Shown here piece by piece: positions 1-7,046 of a DNA stretch of 8,206 bases. Each line of letters opens with the position of its first letter. Position 1 is the stretch's first letter. Made by a program: the position numbers and the translations under genes. The notes beneath the pieces are model-generated. The model saw only the letters and a list, made by a program, of their open reading frames with translations, ran no database searches and was not told the DNA's origin. Source of the stretch: Cesiribacter sp. (lineage in GTDB: Bacteria; Bacteroidota; Bacteroidia; Cytophagales; Cyclobacteriaceae); NCBI GenBank assembly GCA_030147305.1, contig JASLAE010000134.1:1-8206 (forward strand), read 5' to 3'.

Positions 1-396
1 ATTTATGGACGTGATTATGTAGCAGGCATCCAGGGAGCCAAAGTTTCGCTGGGATTTCTTTCCAGCCGCAATCGGGATTTGCACACGCGCCGGTCTGTTG
101 AGGTTCCCTTCGCAGGAGGCTTACTTTGTGCCCAGAGAACCTCGGAACATCTGGAAATGTACCAGGAGGGTGTACAAGCAGTTTTTTGGTCAGATGCAGA
201 AGAATGTGCATCTGCTTGTCTGGAACTGCTGGCGAACGATAAGCGCCGCGAACAGATTAGAGAGGCCGGTATGAAACAGGTGCGTACCCTGGGACTTGGC
301 AATGAAGCTGTTTGCAAACAGATTTTAAGTACGATCCTTTCCGAGACAAACAGGGAATATTCATCCAGTACATTAGAGGCTTATGAAAATGCCTAA
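1..396 (+). CDS. CgeB-like glycosyltransferase, C-terminal fragment (5' end outside window)
   Basis: The frame is open from the first base of the window and stops at TAA 394-396, so 131 C-terminal residues are visible and the true start lies upstream. The fragment resembles the Glyco_trans_1_2 (PF13524, CgeB-like) C-terminal domain: a Tyr-rich start, 'KVSLGF', then 'HTRRSVEVPFAGGLL' (visible residues 28-42). Here E34 (bases 100-102) sits where GT-B enzymes use a glutamate to hold the donor nucleotide-sugar. The segment after it ('RTSEHLEMY', 'AVFWSDAEE', 'REQIREAGMKQV') has the family's usual order. It is probably a cytoplasmic glycosyltransferase adding one sugar of the surface glycan; donor and acceptor cannot be told. 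A TTG at 79 is not a plausible start, because the family domain continues upstream of it. The end overlaps the next gene by 14 bp, implying translational coupling. Confidence 0.75.
   Translation: MYGRDYVAGIQGAKVSLGFLSSRNRDLHTRRSVEVPFAGGLLCAQRTSEHLEMYQEGVQAVFWSDAEECASACLELLANDKRREQIREAGMKQVRTLGLGNEAVCKQILSTILSETNREYSSSTLEAYENA
375..379 (+). promoter_or_regulatory. possible ribosome binding site deciding the start of the 383 gene
   Basis: AGAGG lies 3 nt before the ATG at 383 and 9 nt before a second in-frame ATG at 389. By classical spacing it serves 389 better, which would give a protein beginning MPKLL and shorten the product by two residues. Shine-Dalgarno use is weak in Bacteroidota, so this is only suggestive. 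Confidence 0.3.
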
Positions 397-1591
397 GCTT
401 CTTGTGTTTGATTCGCATCCGGTACAATATCGGGTACCAATCTGGCAGGCTATGGAGTTGCTGCATCCTGGTTGCGTACATGTTGCGTACGCATCGGATT
501 GTTCTGTACGCGGGTTTAATGACAGGGGGTTTGATCGTACGCTATCATGGGATGAGCCTATGTTATCTGGCTATCCCTACACAATCTTGCATAGTGAAAA
601 TGGAACTCCCCTTTCGGGATGGAACTCTTTAAGCGGCAGAGGGATAAAGAATATCATTGAGCAGCAAAAGCCTGATGCAATCCTGCTTACCGGTTTAAAC
701 TATCGCTACGATCTGGTAGCTTATCAGCAGGCATTGCAGCTTGGGATTCCACTGTGGCTGCGCTGTGAAACCCAGGATAAGGCTACTCATCGGACCAAAT
801 ATAAGGCTGCGGTAAGATCTGTTTTATACCACATAGTGTATCAGCCGCTGAAAAGATGCTTTTATATAGGAGAACTGAATAAAGATCATTATCTGCAGCA
901 CGGTATCAGCAGTGAAAAGTTAAGGCCGGCCCGCTATGGTACCATTAATCGTTTTACAACCCTAACAACTTCAGAAAAAGAGGAGGTACGCTTGATGGCC
1001 CGCAATAAAGCTGGCATCCCGCCTGCTGCCTTTGTGATAGGCTTTTCAGGAAAATTTATCCCCAAGAAAGACCCTGAAATACTCTTTCATATGCTTGGCT
1101 ACCTTCCGGAAAGCCTGCGAAAAAAAACGCATTTATATTTCATGGGTAGCGGGCCATTGGAAGACGAGTTGAAGATACTCGCTGCTACGGCATTAAAGCA
1201 ATGGGGCATACTAAGCTACTTTGCCGGGTTTGTAAACCAGTCGCAGCTGGCCCCGCACTACCTGGCGATGGATGTAATGATCTTACCCTCTCGCAAAATG
1301 GGCGAAACCTGGGGATTGGTAGCCAATGAAGCATTGCAGGCAGGCTGCGGCGTAGTGGTTAGCAATGCAGTTGGATGCAGTGCAGATTTTGCGCATTGGG
1401 AACGATTCAGAATCTTTAATGAAGGAAATGCCCGCGCCCTTGCCAACTGTGTCGCAGAACTTGCTGCCTACACCCGTGACTTTAGCTGGGCATTGCCAAC
1501 GCTCACCAGCTATTCCATAGAGGCCACTGCCGAAGCACTATTGCTTGAATTAAATGATTTAGCACCCTCACAAAAACCTGTACTCCAGTAG
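383..1591 (+). CDS. GT4-type (GT-B fold) glycosyltransferase
   Basis: This is a 402-residue retaining-type glycosyltransferase, a typical length for GT family 4. The N-terminal Rossmann half begins 'LLVFDSHPVQYRVPIW', the 'HPxQYRxPxW' opening of one GT4 subgroup. The C-terminal half carries 'GFSGKFIPKKDP' around residues 220-231 (K224 and K229 are candidate phosphate-binding lysines). The EX7E signature is complete in 'GETWGLVANEA' with E308 and E316. No signal peptide or membrane span is evident, so it should act on the cytoplasmic face of the inner membrane on a lipid-linked glycan. The start overlaps the preceding gene by 14 bp; ATG 389 is a near-equivalent alternative. Donor sugar and linkage are unknown. 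Family assignment is firm, the exact role is inferred from context. Confidence 0.9.
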   Translation: MKMPKLLVFDSHPVQYRVPIWQAMELLHPGCVHVAYASDCSVRGFNDRGFDRTLSWDEPMLSGYPYTILHSENGTPLSGWNSLSGRGIKNIIEQQKPDAILLTGLNYRYDLVAYQQALQLGIPLWLRCETQDKATHRTKYKAAVRSVLYHIVYQPLKRCFYIGELNKDHYLQHGISSEKLRPARYGTINRFTTLTTSEKEEVRLMARNKAGIPPAAFVIGFSGKFIPKKDPEILFHMLGYLPESLRKKTHLYFMGSGPLEDELKILAATALKQWGILSYFAGFVNQSQLAPHYLAMDVMILPSRKMGETWGLVANEALQAGCGVVVSNAVGCSADFAHWERFRIFNEGNARALANCVAELAAYTRDFSWALPTLTSYSIEATAEALLLELNDLAPSQKPVLQ

Positions 1592-1627
1592 CTCAGCGAT
1601 TTTAGTACTCTCCGCAGCACGTAGGAT

Positions 1628-2794
1628 ATGAACTTAGTATTTTTTACACATCCTTCTTTTCTGGGGTCTCAAAGCATGCCTCGTTATGCCCAGTTACTAA
1701 CAGAAGGAATGAAAATCCGGGGGCACAGCGTAGAGGTGTGGTCTCCCAACCCAAGATTTTATAAACTGCCATTGCCTACAGATAAAAAGAAATGGCTTGG
1801 TTACTTAGATCAATTCATCGTATTTCCCCGGGAGGTATATAAACGGTTAAAAAAACATAATTCCAACACCCTTTTTGTTTTCACTGATCAGGCGCTTGGT
1901 CCCTGGGTGCCCCTGGTAGCAGACCAGCCGCACGTCATTCATTGTCATGATTTTCTGGCACAACGTTCAGCCCTCGGACAGATTCCTGAAAACCCTATAA
2001 GCTGGACCGGACGTCAGTACCAGAGCATGATCAGACGCGGGTACTCCTGTGGCAAGCATTTTATCTGTGGATCTGAGAAAACAAGAGAAGACCTTCACTA
2101 TTTTCTTCGCACACCACCTGCCTCTGCCAATGTAGTAGATAATGGCTTCAACCAACCCTTTGCTCCCTGTAATCCTGCCAAAGCCAGGGGGTTACTGGGT
2201 GCTAAAACTAGCCTGGACTTATCTGGCGGTTATTTATTGCATGTTGGGGGCAATCAATGGTACAAGAATCGTGTAGGCGTAATAGAAATATATGATGCCT
2301 GGCGGGCCCACAGTTCCGAAAGTCTTCCGCTGCTGATGGCTGGCCGACCACCTAGCGACACTTTGTTATCAGCCTACAAAGGGGCTACATACAGGAAAGA
2401 CATTCATTTTCTCTGCAATCTTTCTGACGAAGCCATTCAACTGGCATATGGTGGTGCCAGTTTGCTATTATTCCCATCGCTGGCCGAGGGGTTTGGCTGG
2501 CCAATCGCCGAAGCCATGGCCTGTGGTTGTCCGGTAATAACAACAAACGAAGCTCCTATGAGTGCCGTTGCAGGCAAAGCAGGCTTCCTTATCCCGCGCA
2601 AACCTATGCAGGCATCTGATGTTAGAGCATGGGCTATTGAAGCCGGCATTGTAATAAAACAGGTACTTGAGCTAAGTCCTGAGAAACGCAGGAAAGTAAT
2701 TGAAGAAGGGATTATCAATAGCAAAAGGTTTGATACTGCGTATGCCCTTGATCGTATCGAAAGTATTTACAAAAGCATTTTGCAACCCGCCTAA
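1628..2794 (+). CDS. GT4-type glycosyltransferase, WbaZ/mannosyltransferase-like
   Basis: This 388-residue protein has a classic GT4 C-terminal domain. 'LLHVGGNQWYKNR' (about 203-215, with K213 in the phosphate-binding position) is followed by 'FPSLAEGFGWPIAEAMACG', whose EX7E pair is E287 and E295, and by 'PVITTNEAPMSAVAG', the loop typical of O-antigen mannosyl/rhamnosyltransferases. The N-terminal acceptor half has 'GHSVEVWSP' near residue 32 and 'HCHDFLAQRSALG' near 105. It probably transfers one hexose or deoxyhexose onto the growing repeat unit in the cytoplasm; the mannosyltransferase resemblance is from motif memory and does not fix the donor. The gap from the previous gene is 36 bp and the next gene follows after 2 bp. 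AGGA at 1623-1626 lies too close to the ATG to be a good ribosome site. Confidence 0.9.
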   Translation: MNLVFFTHPSFLGSQSMPRYAQLLTEGMKIRGHSVEVWSPNPRFYKLPLPTDKKKWLGYLDQFIVFPREVYKRLKKHNSNTLFVFTDQALGPWVPLVADQPHVIHCHDFLAQRSALGQIPENPISWTGRQYQSMIRRGYSCGKHFICGSEKTREDLHYFLRTPPASANVVDNGFNQPFAPCNPAKARGLLGAKTSLDLSGGYLLHVGGNQWYKNRVGVIEIYDAWRAHSSESLPLLMAGRPPSDTLLSAYKGATYRKDIHFLCNLSDEAIQLAYGGASLLLFPSLAEGFGWPIAEAMACGCPVITTNEAPMSAVAGKAGFLIPRKPMQASDVRAWAIEAGIVIKQVLELSPEKRRKVIEEGIINSKRFDTAYALDRIESIYKSILQPA

Positions 2795-2796
2795 TC

Positions 2797-4011
2797 ATGA
2801 ATGTGCTACGTGTTATTGCCAACATGAAGCCCTCCTCGGGAGGTCCCTGCGAGGGCATTCGCAATTCCATACCTGAACTGGAAAAGCTGGGGGTGCACAA
2901 CGAAGTGGTAAGCCTGGATGAGCCTGATGCACAATATCTTAAAGAAGACAAATTCACCATTTATGCCCTGGGGCCCGGAAAAGCGCCCTGGAGCTATAAT
3001 GCAAAGCTAATACCCTGGCTGATTGAGCATATGGGCCGCTTTGATGTGGTTATTGTGCATGGGCTTTGGTTGTATCCCAGCTATGCGGTCTTCAAAGCAA
3101 TTCAAAAGCTTAAAAGCCGGCATAAGACATCTACAGTGAAAAATGGGAAGGTGCCAAAATTTTTCATCATGCCTCATGGCATGCTGGACCCTTACTTTCA
3201 GGCTGCACCGGACAGAAAGCTTAAAGCACTGCGCAACAGCTTGTACTGGAAGTTAATTGAAGGCAGGGTTGTAAATGAAGCGGATGGACTGCTTTTTACC
3301 TGCGAAACAGAGCTTAAGCTTGCCCGGGAGCCTTTTCGCCCCTACCAACCCAAACGGGAGATTAACATTGGATATGGCATTGCAAAACCCCCACCCTACA
3401 CACCTAGCATGCAACTGGCTTTTCTTCAGCATTGCCAGGCGCTTGATAATGGCGCTTACTGGCTTTTTCTGAGCAGGATCCATGAGAAAAAAGGGCTTGA
3501 GTTTTTAATAAAAGCCTATGCCAGCCTGCTGCAGAAAAAGGCCAATGTTGGTAAAGAAATTCCAAAGATTGTTATTGCCGGGCCAGGACTGGAAACAGAC
3601 TTTGGAAAAAAGATACAGACCCAGGTCTCAAAAAGTCATGCGTTACGCAACGCTGTTTTTTTTACCGGCATGTTAAGCGGAGATGCAAAATGGGGCGCTT
3701 TATATGGTTGTGAAGCTTTTATATTACCCAGCCATCAGGAAAACTTTGGAATAGCCGTGGTAGAGGCCCTGGCTTGCAGCAAGCCGGTACTCATCAGTGA
3801 CCAGGTTAATATATGGCCTGAAATAGCAGTATTTGGTGGAGGGGTTATTGCTCCTGATTCTTTGGAAGGAATATATGGAATGCTGGAAACATGGCTTCAA
3901 AAGTCTGCAGAAGAAAAAATGCAGATTGGCAAGGGAGCACTCAGCTCTTTCGAAAGCAAATTCAGTATTGGTCCTGCAGCAAAACAGCTGCTTGCAGGGG
4001 TAAATTTTTAA
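2797..4011 (+). CDS. GT4-type glycosyltransferase ('PHGMLDP' / 'VNIWPEI' subgroup)
   Basis: This 404-residue GT-B glycosyltransferase opens with 'MKPSSGGPCEGIRNSIPELEKLG', the glycine-rich acceptor loop of its subgroup. The subgroup marks 'MPHGMLDPYF' (about 126-135) and, near the C-terminus, 'VNIWPEI' are both present. 'LSRIHEKKG' gives R227 and K232 for donor phosphate binding, and 'ENFGIAVVEALACSKPV' gives the EX7E pair E315/E323. No signal peptide or transmembrane segment is seen. It starts 2 bp after the preceding stop with no Shine-Dalgarno, so it probably relies on re-initiation. Residues near 105-122 form a Lys-rich stretch (KSRHKTSTVKNGKVPK) that looks longer than the usual loop before PHG. 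The sugar transferred is unknown. The gene is followed by the longest non-coding gap of the window. Confidence 0.9.
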   Translation: MNVLRVIANMKPSSGGPCEGIRNSIPELEKLGVHNEVVSLDEPDAQYLKEDKFTIYALGPGKAPWSYNAKLIPWLIEHMGRFDVVIVHGLWLYPSYAVFKAIQKLKSRHKTSTVKNGKVPKFFIMPHGMLDPYFQAAPDRKLKALRNSLYWKLIEGRVVNEADGLLFTCETELKLAREPFRPYQPKREINIGYGIAKPPPYTPSMQLAFLQHCQALDNGAYWLFLSRIHEKKGLEFLIKAYASLLQKKANVGKEIPKIVIAGPGLETDFGKKIQTQVSKSHALRNAVFFTGMLSGDAKWGALYGCEAFILPSHQENFGIAVVEALACSKPVLISDQVNIWPEIAVFGGGVIAPDSLEGIYGMLETWLQKSAEEKMQIGKGALSSFESKFSIGPAAKQLLAGVNF

Positions 4012-4142
4012 GTCTTTTCACAGCCAGTATGTAGCGCGGTAGGTAAGAGGGCGGCAACATCCTGTGAGACAGGATAAGCATGAGGCACTGACTGGGATCA
4101 TCACGTTCTATAGGATCTAACTTAAAACAGCCACCTACCACC
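4012..4142 (+). other. 131-bp non-coding leader upstream of the GMC gene
   Basis: This is the largest gap in an otherwise nearly gapless operon. All three forward frames are closed by stops within short distances and no gene is supported. It contains a perfect 7-bp hairpin (4059-4075) and a second, long-range inverted repeat: GGTAGGT at 4038-4044 is complementary to ACCTACC at 4133-4139, ending 3 nt before the ATG at 4143. No TTTG-type promoter element and no Shine-Dalgarno are visible. It could be a regulated 5' leader, or a scar left by gene insertion or loss; the sequence does not decide. Confidence 0.4.
4059..4075. repeat. perfect inverted repeat / hairpin in the leader
   Basis: ATCCTGT (4059-4065), loop GAG, ACAGGAT (4069-4075): a perfect 7-bp stem with a 3-nt loop. 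The next bases are AAGCATGAGG, so there is no T-tract and this is not a canonical intrinsic terminator. It may be an RNA hairpin in the leader of the oxidoreductase gene or a DNA operator half-site pair. Confidence 0.45.
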
Positions 4143-5831
4143 ATGAGAGTGGAAAAAGTACCCTCTTTAACTTTCGATCTATGTATCATCGGAAGCGGGC
4201 CTGCCGGTATTATTCTTGCACTGGAATACAGCCGCCAAAATCCTCATCATCATGTTCTGATGATTGAGTACGGAACCGAAACAATAACAGCAAGGAATGG
4301 GCTGGACGATACCGTTCATATCAGTAACGCACGCAACCATCATCCACCCTATGAATGTACTAACAAGGTTTTTGGCGGCACTACAGCCAGTTGGGGTGGC
4401 CGTTGTGTTATGTTCGATGAAGTAGATTTTACAGACCGTGCCATTTTAAATGGCGGCTGCACCTGGAATTTGGATTTATATCAGGAGATCACTGACTTCC
4501 TGCCAAGAACGGCAGCCTATTTTGAATGTGGTGCACCAGTCTTTAACCTTGATGAGTATCCGCATTACCGCCATACAAGAATAGCAGAAGGATTTCAGTC
4601 AGATTTTGTATCGGATGCTGCCATTGAGCGTTGGAGCATGCCCACCAGATTTGGGCAACGCTATGCAAAAGAAATCGATGCCTGTGCCAACCTTACTGTT
4701 ATGCTGGCACAGGAAGCCAAAGATTTTGCGGCACCCAATAGCAATGGCGAGATAAGCAGCTTATTGATTCGTCAGACCCATAATGGGCAATTGCAGCAGG
4801 TAAATGCCAGAGCTTTTGTGCTGGCAGCCGGCGCTCAGGAAAGTACAAGGATATTGCTGAGAAATAAACAGCTATTTGAGTTATTAGGATCAGTGCCGGC
4901 AGCATTAGGCAAGTATTATCAGGGGCATGTTTCAGGAAAGATAGCTTCTATCAGGTTTACAGGAGATCCTAAAAAAACTGACTATGGGTTTATGCAGGAT
5001 GCAGATGGCACTTATTTGAGAAGGCGTTTCCAGTTTTCTAAAGAATTTCTGGTAGCGCAAAACCTCTTAAATATTGCTCTCTGGCTAGACAATCCCCTGT
5101 ATTACAAACCCAGCCATCGAAGCGGCGCAATGTCCTTTATGTACCTGGCCATGATTACGCCCGTTTTAGGAAAAAAGCTGGCACCCCCTGCTATTGCCCA
5201 GGCAGTAACCCATGGTAAAACAACAGCCGTTGGCAAACATGTTTACAATATCATGAAGGATCTTCCTGGTTCATTGTTAACACCCGCTACGATCTTTTAT
5301 AGAAGATATTGTAAAAAACGTAAGCTCCCCGGAGTTTTCCTGTATAGCCCCAACAACTGTTATGCGCTACATTTCCATGCAGAACAAACACCTGATATTC
5401 AGAACAGCATGACACTGGGAGCAAACGGACAAACCCTGGTGATTGACTATTCCCTGACAGATGCCGATGTAGACTCAGTGATTCGCGCACATGAAAAACT
5501 TGACGAAGCATTGCGTCAATGTAACTGTGGCTCGCTGGAATACTGGTTTGATAAAAAGGCCTTGCCTGAAGCTATAAGAAACATGTCGCGCGATGGCATT
5601 CATCAGTGCGGTACCACACGAATTGCCGGGTCTCCTGCTTCAGGCGTAGTAGATCAAAACCTTTTACTTTGGGGAACTACCAATGTATTTGTGTGCAGCA
5701 GCTCTGTATTCCCTACTTCGGGACAGGCCAATCCTACTTTTATGCTGGGCGCCTTTGCTGTACGACTCTCGCAACATTTAAGCAAAAAAGCCAAGCAAAA
5801 GAATATAAGCCCTGTAGTAGTTCAATTTTAA
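4143..5831 (+). CDS. GMC-family FAD-dependent oxidoreductase
   Basis: This 562-residue flavoprotein has the normal GMC length. The N-terminal FAD Rossmann motif is 'IIGSGPAG' (G17, G19, G22), with E42 as the adenosine-ribose acid. The second FAD signature 'FGGTTASWGGR' spans residues 77-87. Here S83 stands where pyranose 2-oxidases have their FAD-linked histidine, so FAD is probably non-covalent. 'AAGAQESTRILL' is the usual GMC motif in the middle of the chain. The C-terminal domain holds 'GIHQCGTTRI' with candidate catalytic H487, and 'SSSVFPTSGQANPT' with N530 as the second active-site residue. No Tat or Sec signal is visible, so it is likely cytoplasmic. Such enzymes oxidise alcohols, often sugar hydroxyls; among glycosyltransferases it may act on a glycan or a precursor, which is inference. 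ATG 4143 is chosen, though GTG 4149 is possible. It is flanked by the two widest gaps in the window. Confidence 0.9.
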   Translation: MRVEKVPSLTFDLCIIGSGPAGIILALEYSRQNPHHHVLMIEYGTETITARNGLDDTVHISNARNHHPPYECTNKVFGGTTASWGGRCVMFDEVDFTDRAILNGGCTWNLDLYQEITDFLPRTAAYFECGAPVFNLDEYPHYRHTRIAEGFQSDFVSDAAIERWSMPTRFGQRYAKEIDACANLTVMLAQEAKDFAAPNSNGEISSLLIRQTHNGQLQQVNARAFVLAAGAQESTRILLRNKQLFELLGSVPAALGKYYQGHVSGKIASIRFTGDPKKTDYGFMQDADGTYLRRRFQFSKEFLVAQNLLNIALWLDNPLYYKPSHRSGAMSFMYLAMITPVLGKKLAPPAIAQAVTHGKTTAVGKHVYNIMKDLPGSLLTPATIFYRRYCKKRKLPGVFLYSPNNCYALHFHAEQTPDIQNSMTLGANGQTLVIDYSLTDADVDSVIRAHEKLDEALRQCNCGSLEYWFDKKALPEAIRNMSRDGIHQCGTTRIAGSPASGVVDQNLLLWGTTNVFVCSSSVFPTSGQANPTFMLGAFAVRLSQHLSKKAKQKNISPVVVQF

Positions 5832-5844
5832 GGCATTTTTAAAG

Positions 5845-5873
5845 TTTGTGTGCTGCACGGCGCTACACCTTTG
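5845..5873 (+). promoter_or_regulatory. candidate Bacteroidota-type promoter
   Basis: TTTG at 5845-5848 matches the -33 element of Bacteroidota promoters. CACCTTTG at 5866-5873 matches the -7 element TAnnTTTG at five of six fixed positions. The spacer is 17 bp, within the accepted range. It lies in the 78-bp gap after the GMC gene and would start transcription near 5880, about 30 nt before the ATG at 5910. The elements are short and no experimental support exists. Confidence 0.35.
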
Positions 5874-5892
5874 TCTGACTTTTTTAGTCAGA
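5874..5892. repeat. perfect palindrome / hairpin between GMC and the next glycosyltransferase
   Basis: TCTGACT (5874-5880), loop TTTTT, AGTCAGA (5886-5892): a perfect 7-bp stem. It directly abuts the candidate -7 box, so on DNA it could be an operator overlapping the transcription start. On read-through RNA it would be a hairpin 42 nt after the GMC stop. It is followed by AAAGCAAAAC, not a T-tract, so it is not a standard intrinsic terminator on the + strand. Confidence 0.45.
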
Positions 5893-5909
5893 AAGCAAAA
5901 CTTAGTTTC

Positions 5910-7046
5910 ATGAAGATTACAATTATTCAAGGGGCATTTCTGCCCATTCCGCCAGTTTTGGGTGGTGGAACAGAGAAAATGTGGTATGCTTTGGCAGTAG
6001 ACTTTGCCCGCAGAGGCCATGAGGTTGTATATATATCGCGCACCTACCCCGGTTTACCAAAGGAAGAATGGTTGGAAGGAGTTTTGCACAAACGGGTAAA
6101 GGGCTATGATTGGCCAGCTACTATCTTTTTGATAAAATGGCTGGATTTCTGGTATTCATTGCGGGCCCGATCGGTTGTACCAGCAGATTCTGATGTAGTG
6201 GTGACAAACACTTTCTGGGCGCCACTTTTACTGTCATCATACCTAAGAAAACGCTGCCTCGTAGATGTGGCACGTATGCCCAAAGGGCAGATGAAACTCT
6301 ACAACAGTGCCGGACGCCTTCGGGCAAATTCAAGCCCTGTTGCAAAAGCCATCTACAACGAACTGCCAGCAGATCAGCACCGGCGGGTGGTCATGATCCC
6401 GAACCCGCTCCCTTATCAGGATCTGCCTGGATTAGATCTTTGCAATAAAGAAGCCCTTATTCTTTATACGGGTAGATTACATCCGGAAAAAGGCCTGCAC
6501 CTATTAATAGAAGCTTATAAAGCACTGCATACTGACTGGCAGCTCAAGATCGTAGGCCCCTGGGAAAAAGCGGCCGGCGGGGGCGGAGAAAAGTACCTGC
6601 AATACCTGAAATCGCTTGCAGGTTCAAAGAATGTTGAATTTACAGGAGCAATCCATGATACAGAGCAATTGAACAAGTATTATGCTGCAGCCTCTATTTT
6701 TGTTTATCCTTCAGTAGCAGAAAAAGGCGAGACATTTGGCCTTTCACCCCTGGAAGCCATGTCGTGGGGTAGCGTACCCATTGTCTCAGCACTCGACTGC
6801 TTTAAGGATTTCATTACGCACCAGCGCAATGGGCTCATCTTCGACCACCGAAGCACAGAGGCTGTTGGCTTATTAAAAACCGCGCTCGAAGAGCTCATAT
6901 TGAATCGGGATGATAGACATCAAATGGCGAAAGCTGGTCTGCAGGTAAGAAAAAGCCATGCTACCAGCTTTATTTCCCTACAATTTTTAGAAGCGTTTGA
7001 GCAAATAGTACAAGAGCAAAGCCTGGCAAAGCCAATCCTGATATGA
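5910..7046 (+). CDS. GT4-type glycosyltransferase
   Basis: This 378-residue GT-B glycosyltransferase is taken from ATG 5910. An in-frame GTG at 5850 would add 20 residues, but these precede the natural first beta strand 'MKITIIQGAFLPIPPVLGGG' and overlap the candidate promoter and palindrome, so they are rejected. The glycine-rich 'GGGTEKMWYALA' loop and 'RRGHEVVYIS' are typical N-terminal GT4 features. 'LYTGRLHPEKGLHLLIEAY' gives R189 and K194 for donor phosphates, and 'GETFGLSPLEAMSWGSVPI' gives the EX7E pair E274/E282. There is no membrane anchor, so it probably acts in the cytoplasm. The TGA stop shares the ATGA overlap (7043-7046) with the acetyltransferase gene, indicating translational coupling and a common transcript. 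Sugar specificity is unknown. Confidence 0.9.
   Translation: MKITIIQGAFLPIPPVLGGGTEKMWYALAVDFARRGHEVVYISRTYPGLPKEEWLEGVLHKRVKGYDWPATIFLIKWLDFWYSLRARSVVPADSDVVVTNTFWAPLLLSSYLRKRCLVDVARMPKGQMKLYNSAGRLRANSSPVAKAIYNELPADQHRRVVMIPNPLPYQDLPGLDLCNKEALILYTGRLHPEKGLHLLIEAYKALHTDWQLKIVGPWEKAAGGGGEKYLQYLKSLAGSKNVEFTGAIHDTEQLNKYYAAASIFVYPSVAEKGETFGLSPLEAMSWGSVPIVSALDCFKDFITHQRNGLIFDHRSTEAVGLLKTALEELILNRDDRHQMAKAGLQVRKSHATSFISLQFLEAFEQIVQEQSLAKPILI

Noticed and set aside
308..321. Perfect 14-bp palindrome CTGTTTGCAAACAG inside the first gene
   Set aside because: It lies within well-supported coding sequence, and roughly one such palindrome is expected by chance for every 16 kb; no promoter elements accompany it.
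4059..4075. Intrinsic terminator after the third GT4 gene
   Set aside because: The stem is perfect but is not followed by a run of T, on either strand.
4088..4114. Sigma-70-like promoter (CTGACT with TATAGG)
   Set aside because: The spacer is only about 15 bp and both boxes are poor; this consensus is also not the one expected in Bacteroidota.
3962..4189. Minus-strand open frame of 75 codons spanning the gap before the GMC gene
   Set aside because: It overlaps two well-supported + strand genes, shows no recognisable family motif, and is most simply a chance frame.
5874..5892. Intrinsic terminator after the GMC gene
   Set aside because: The T-run is in the loop rather than after the stem, and the downstream bases are A-rich.
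5850..5909. N-terminal extension of the fourth GT4 gene from GTG 5850
   Set aside because: The 20 added residues do not resemble a GT4 N-terminus, a good ATG with the canonical first beta strand follows at 5910, and the stretch overlaps a candidate promoter and palindrome.
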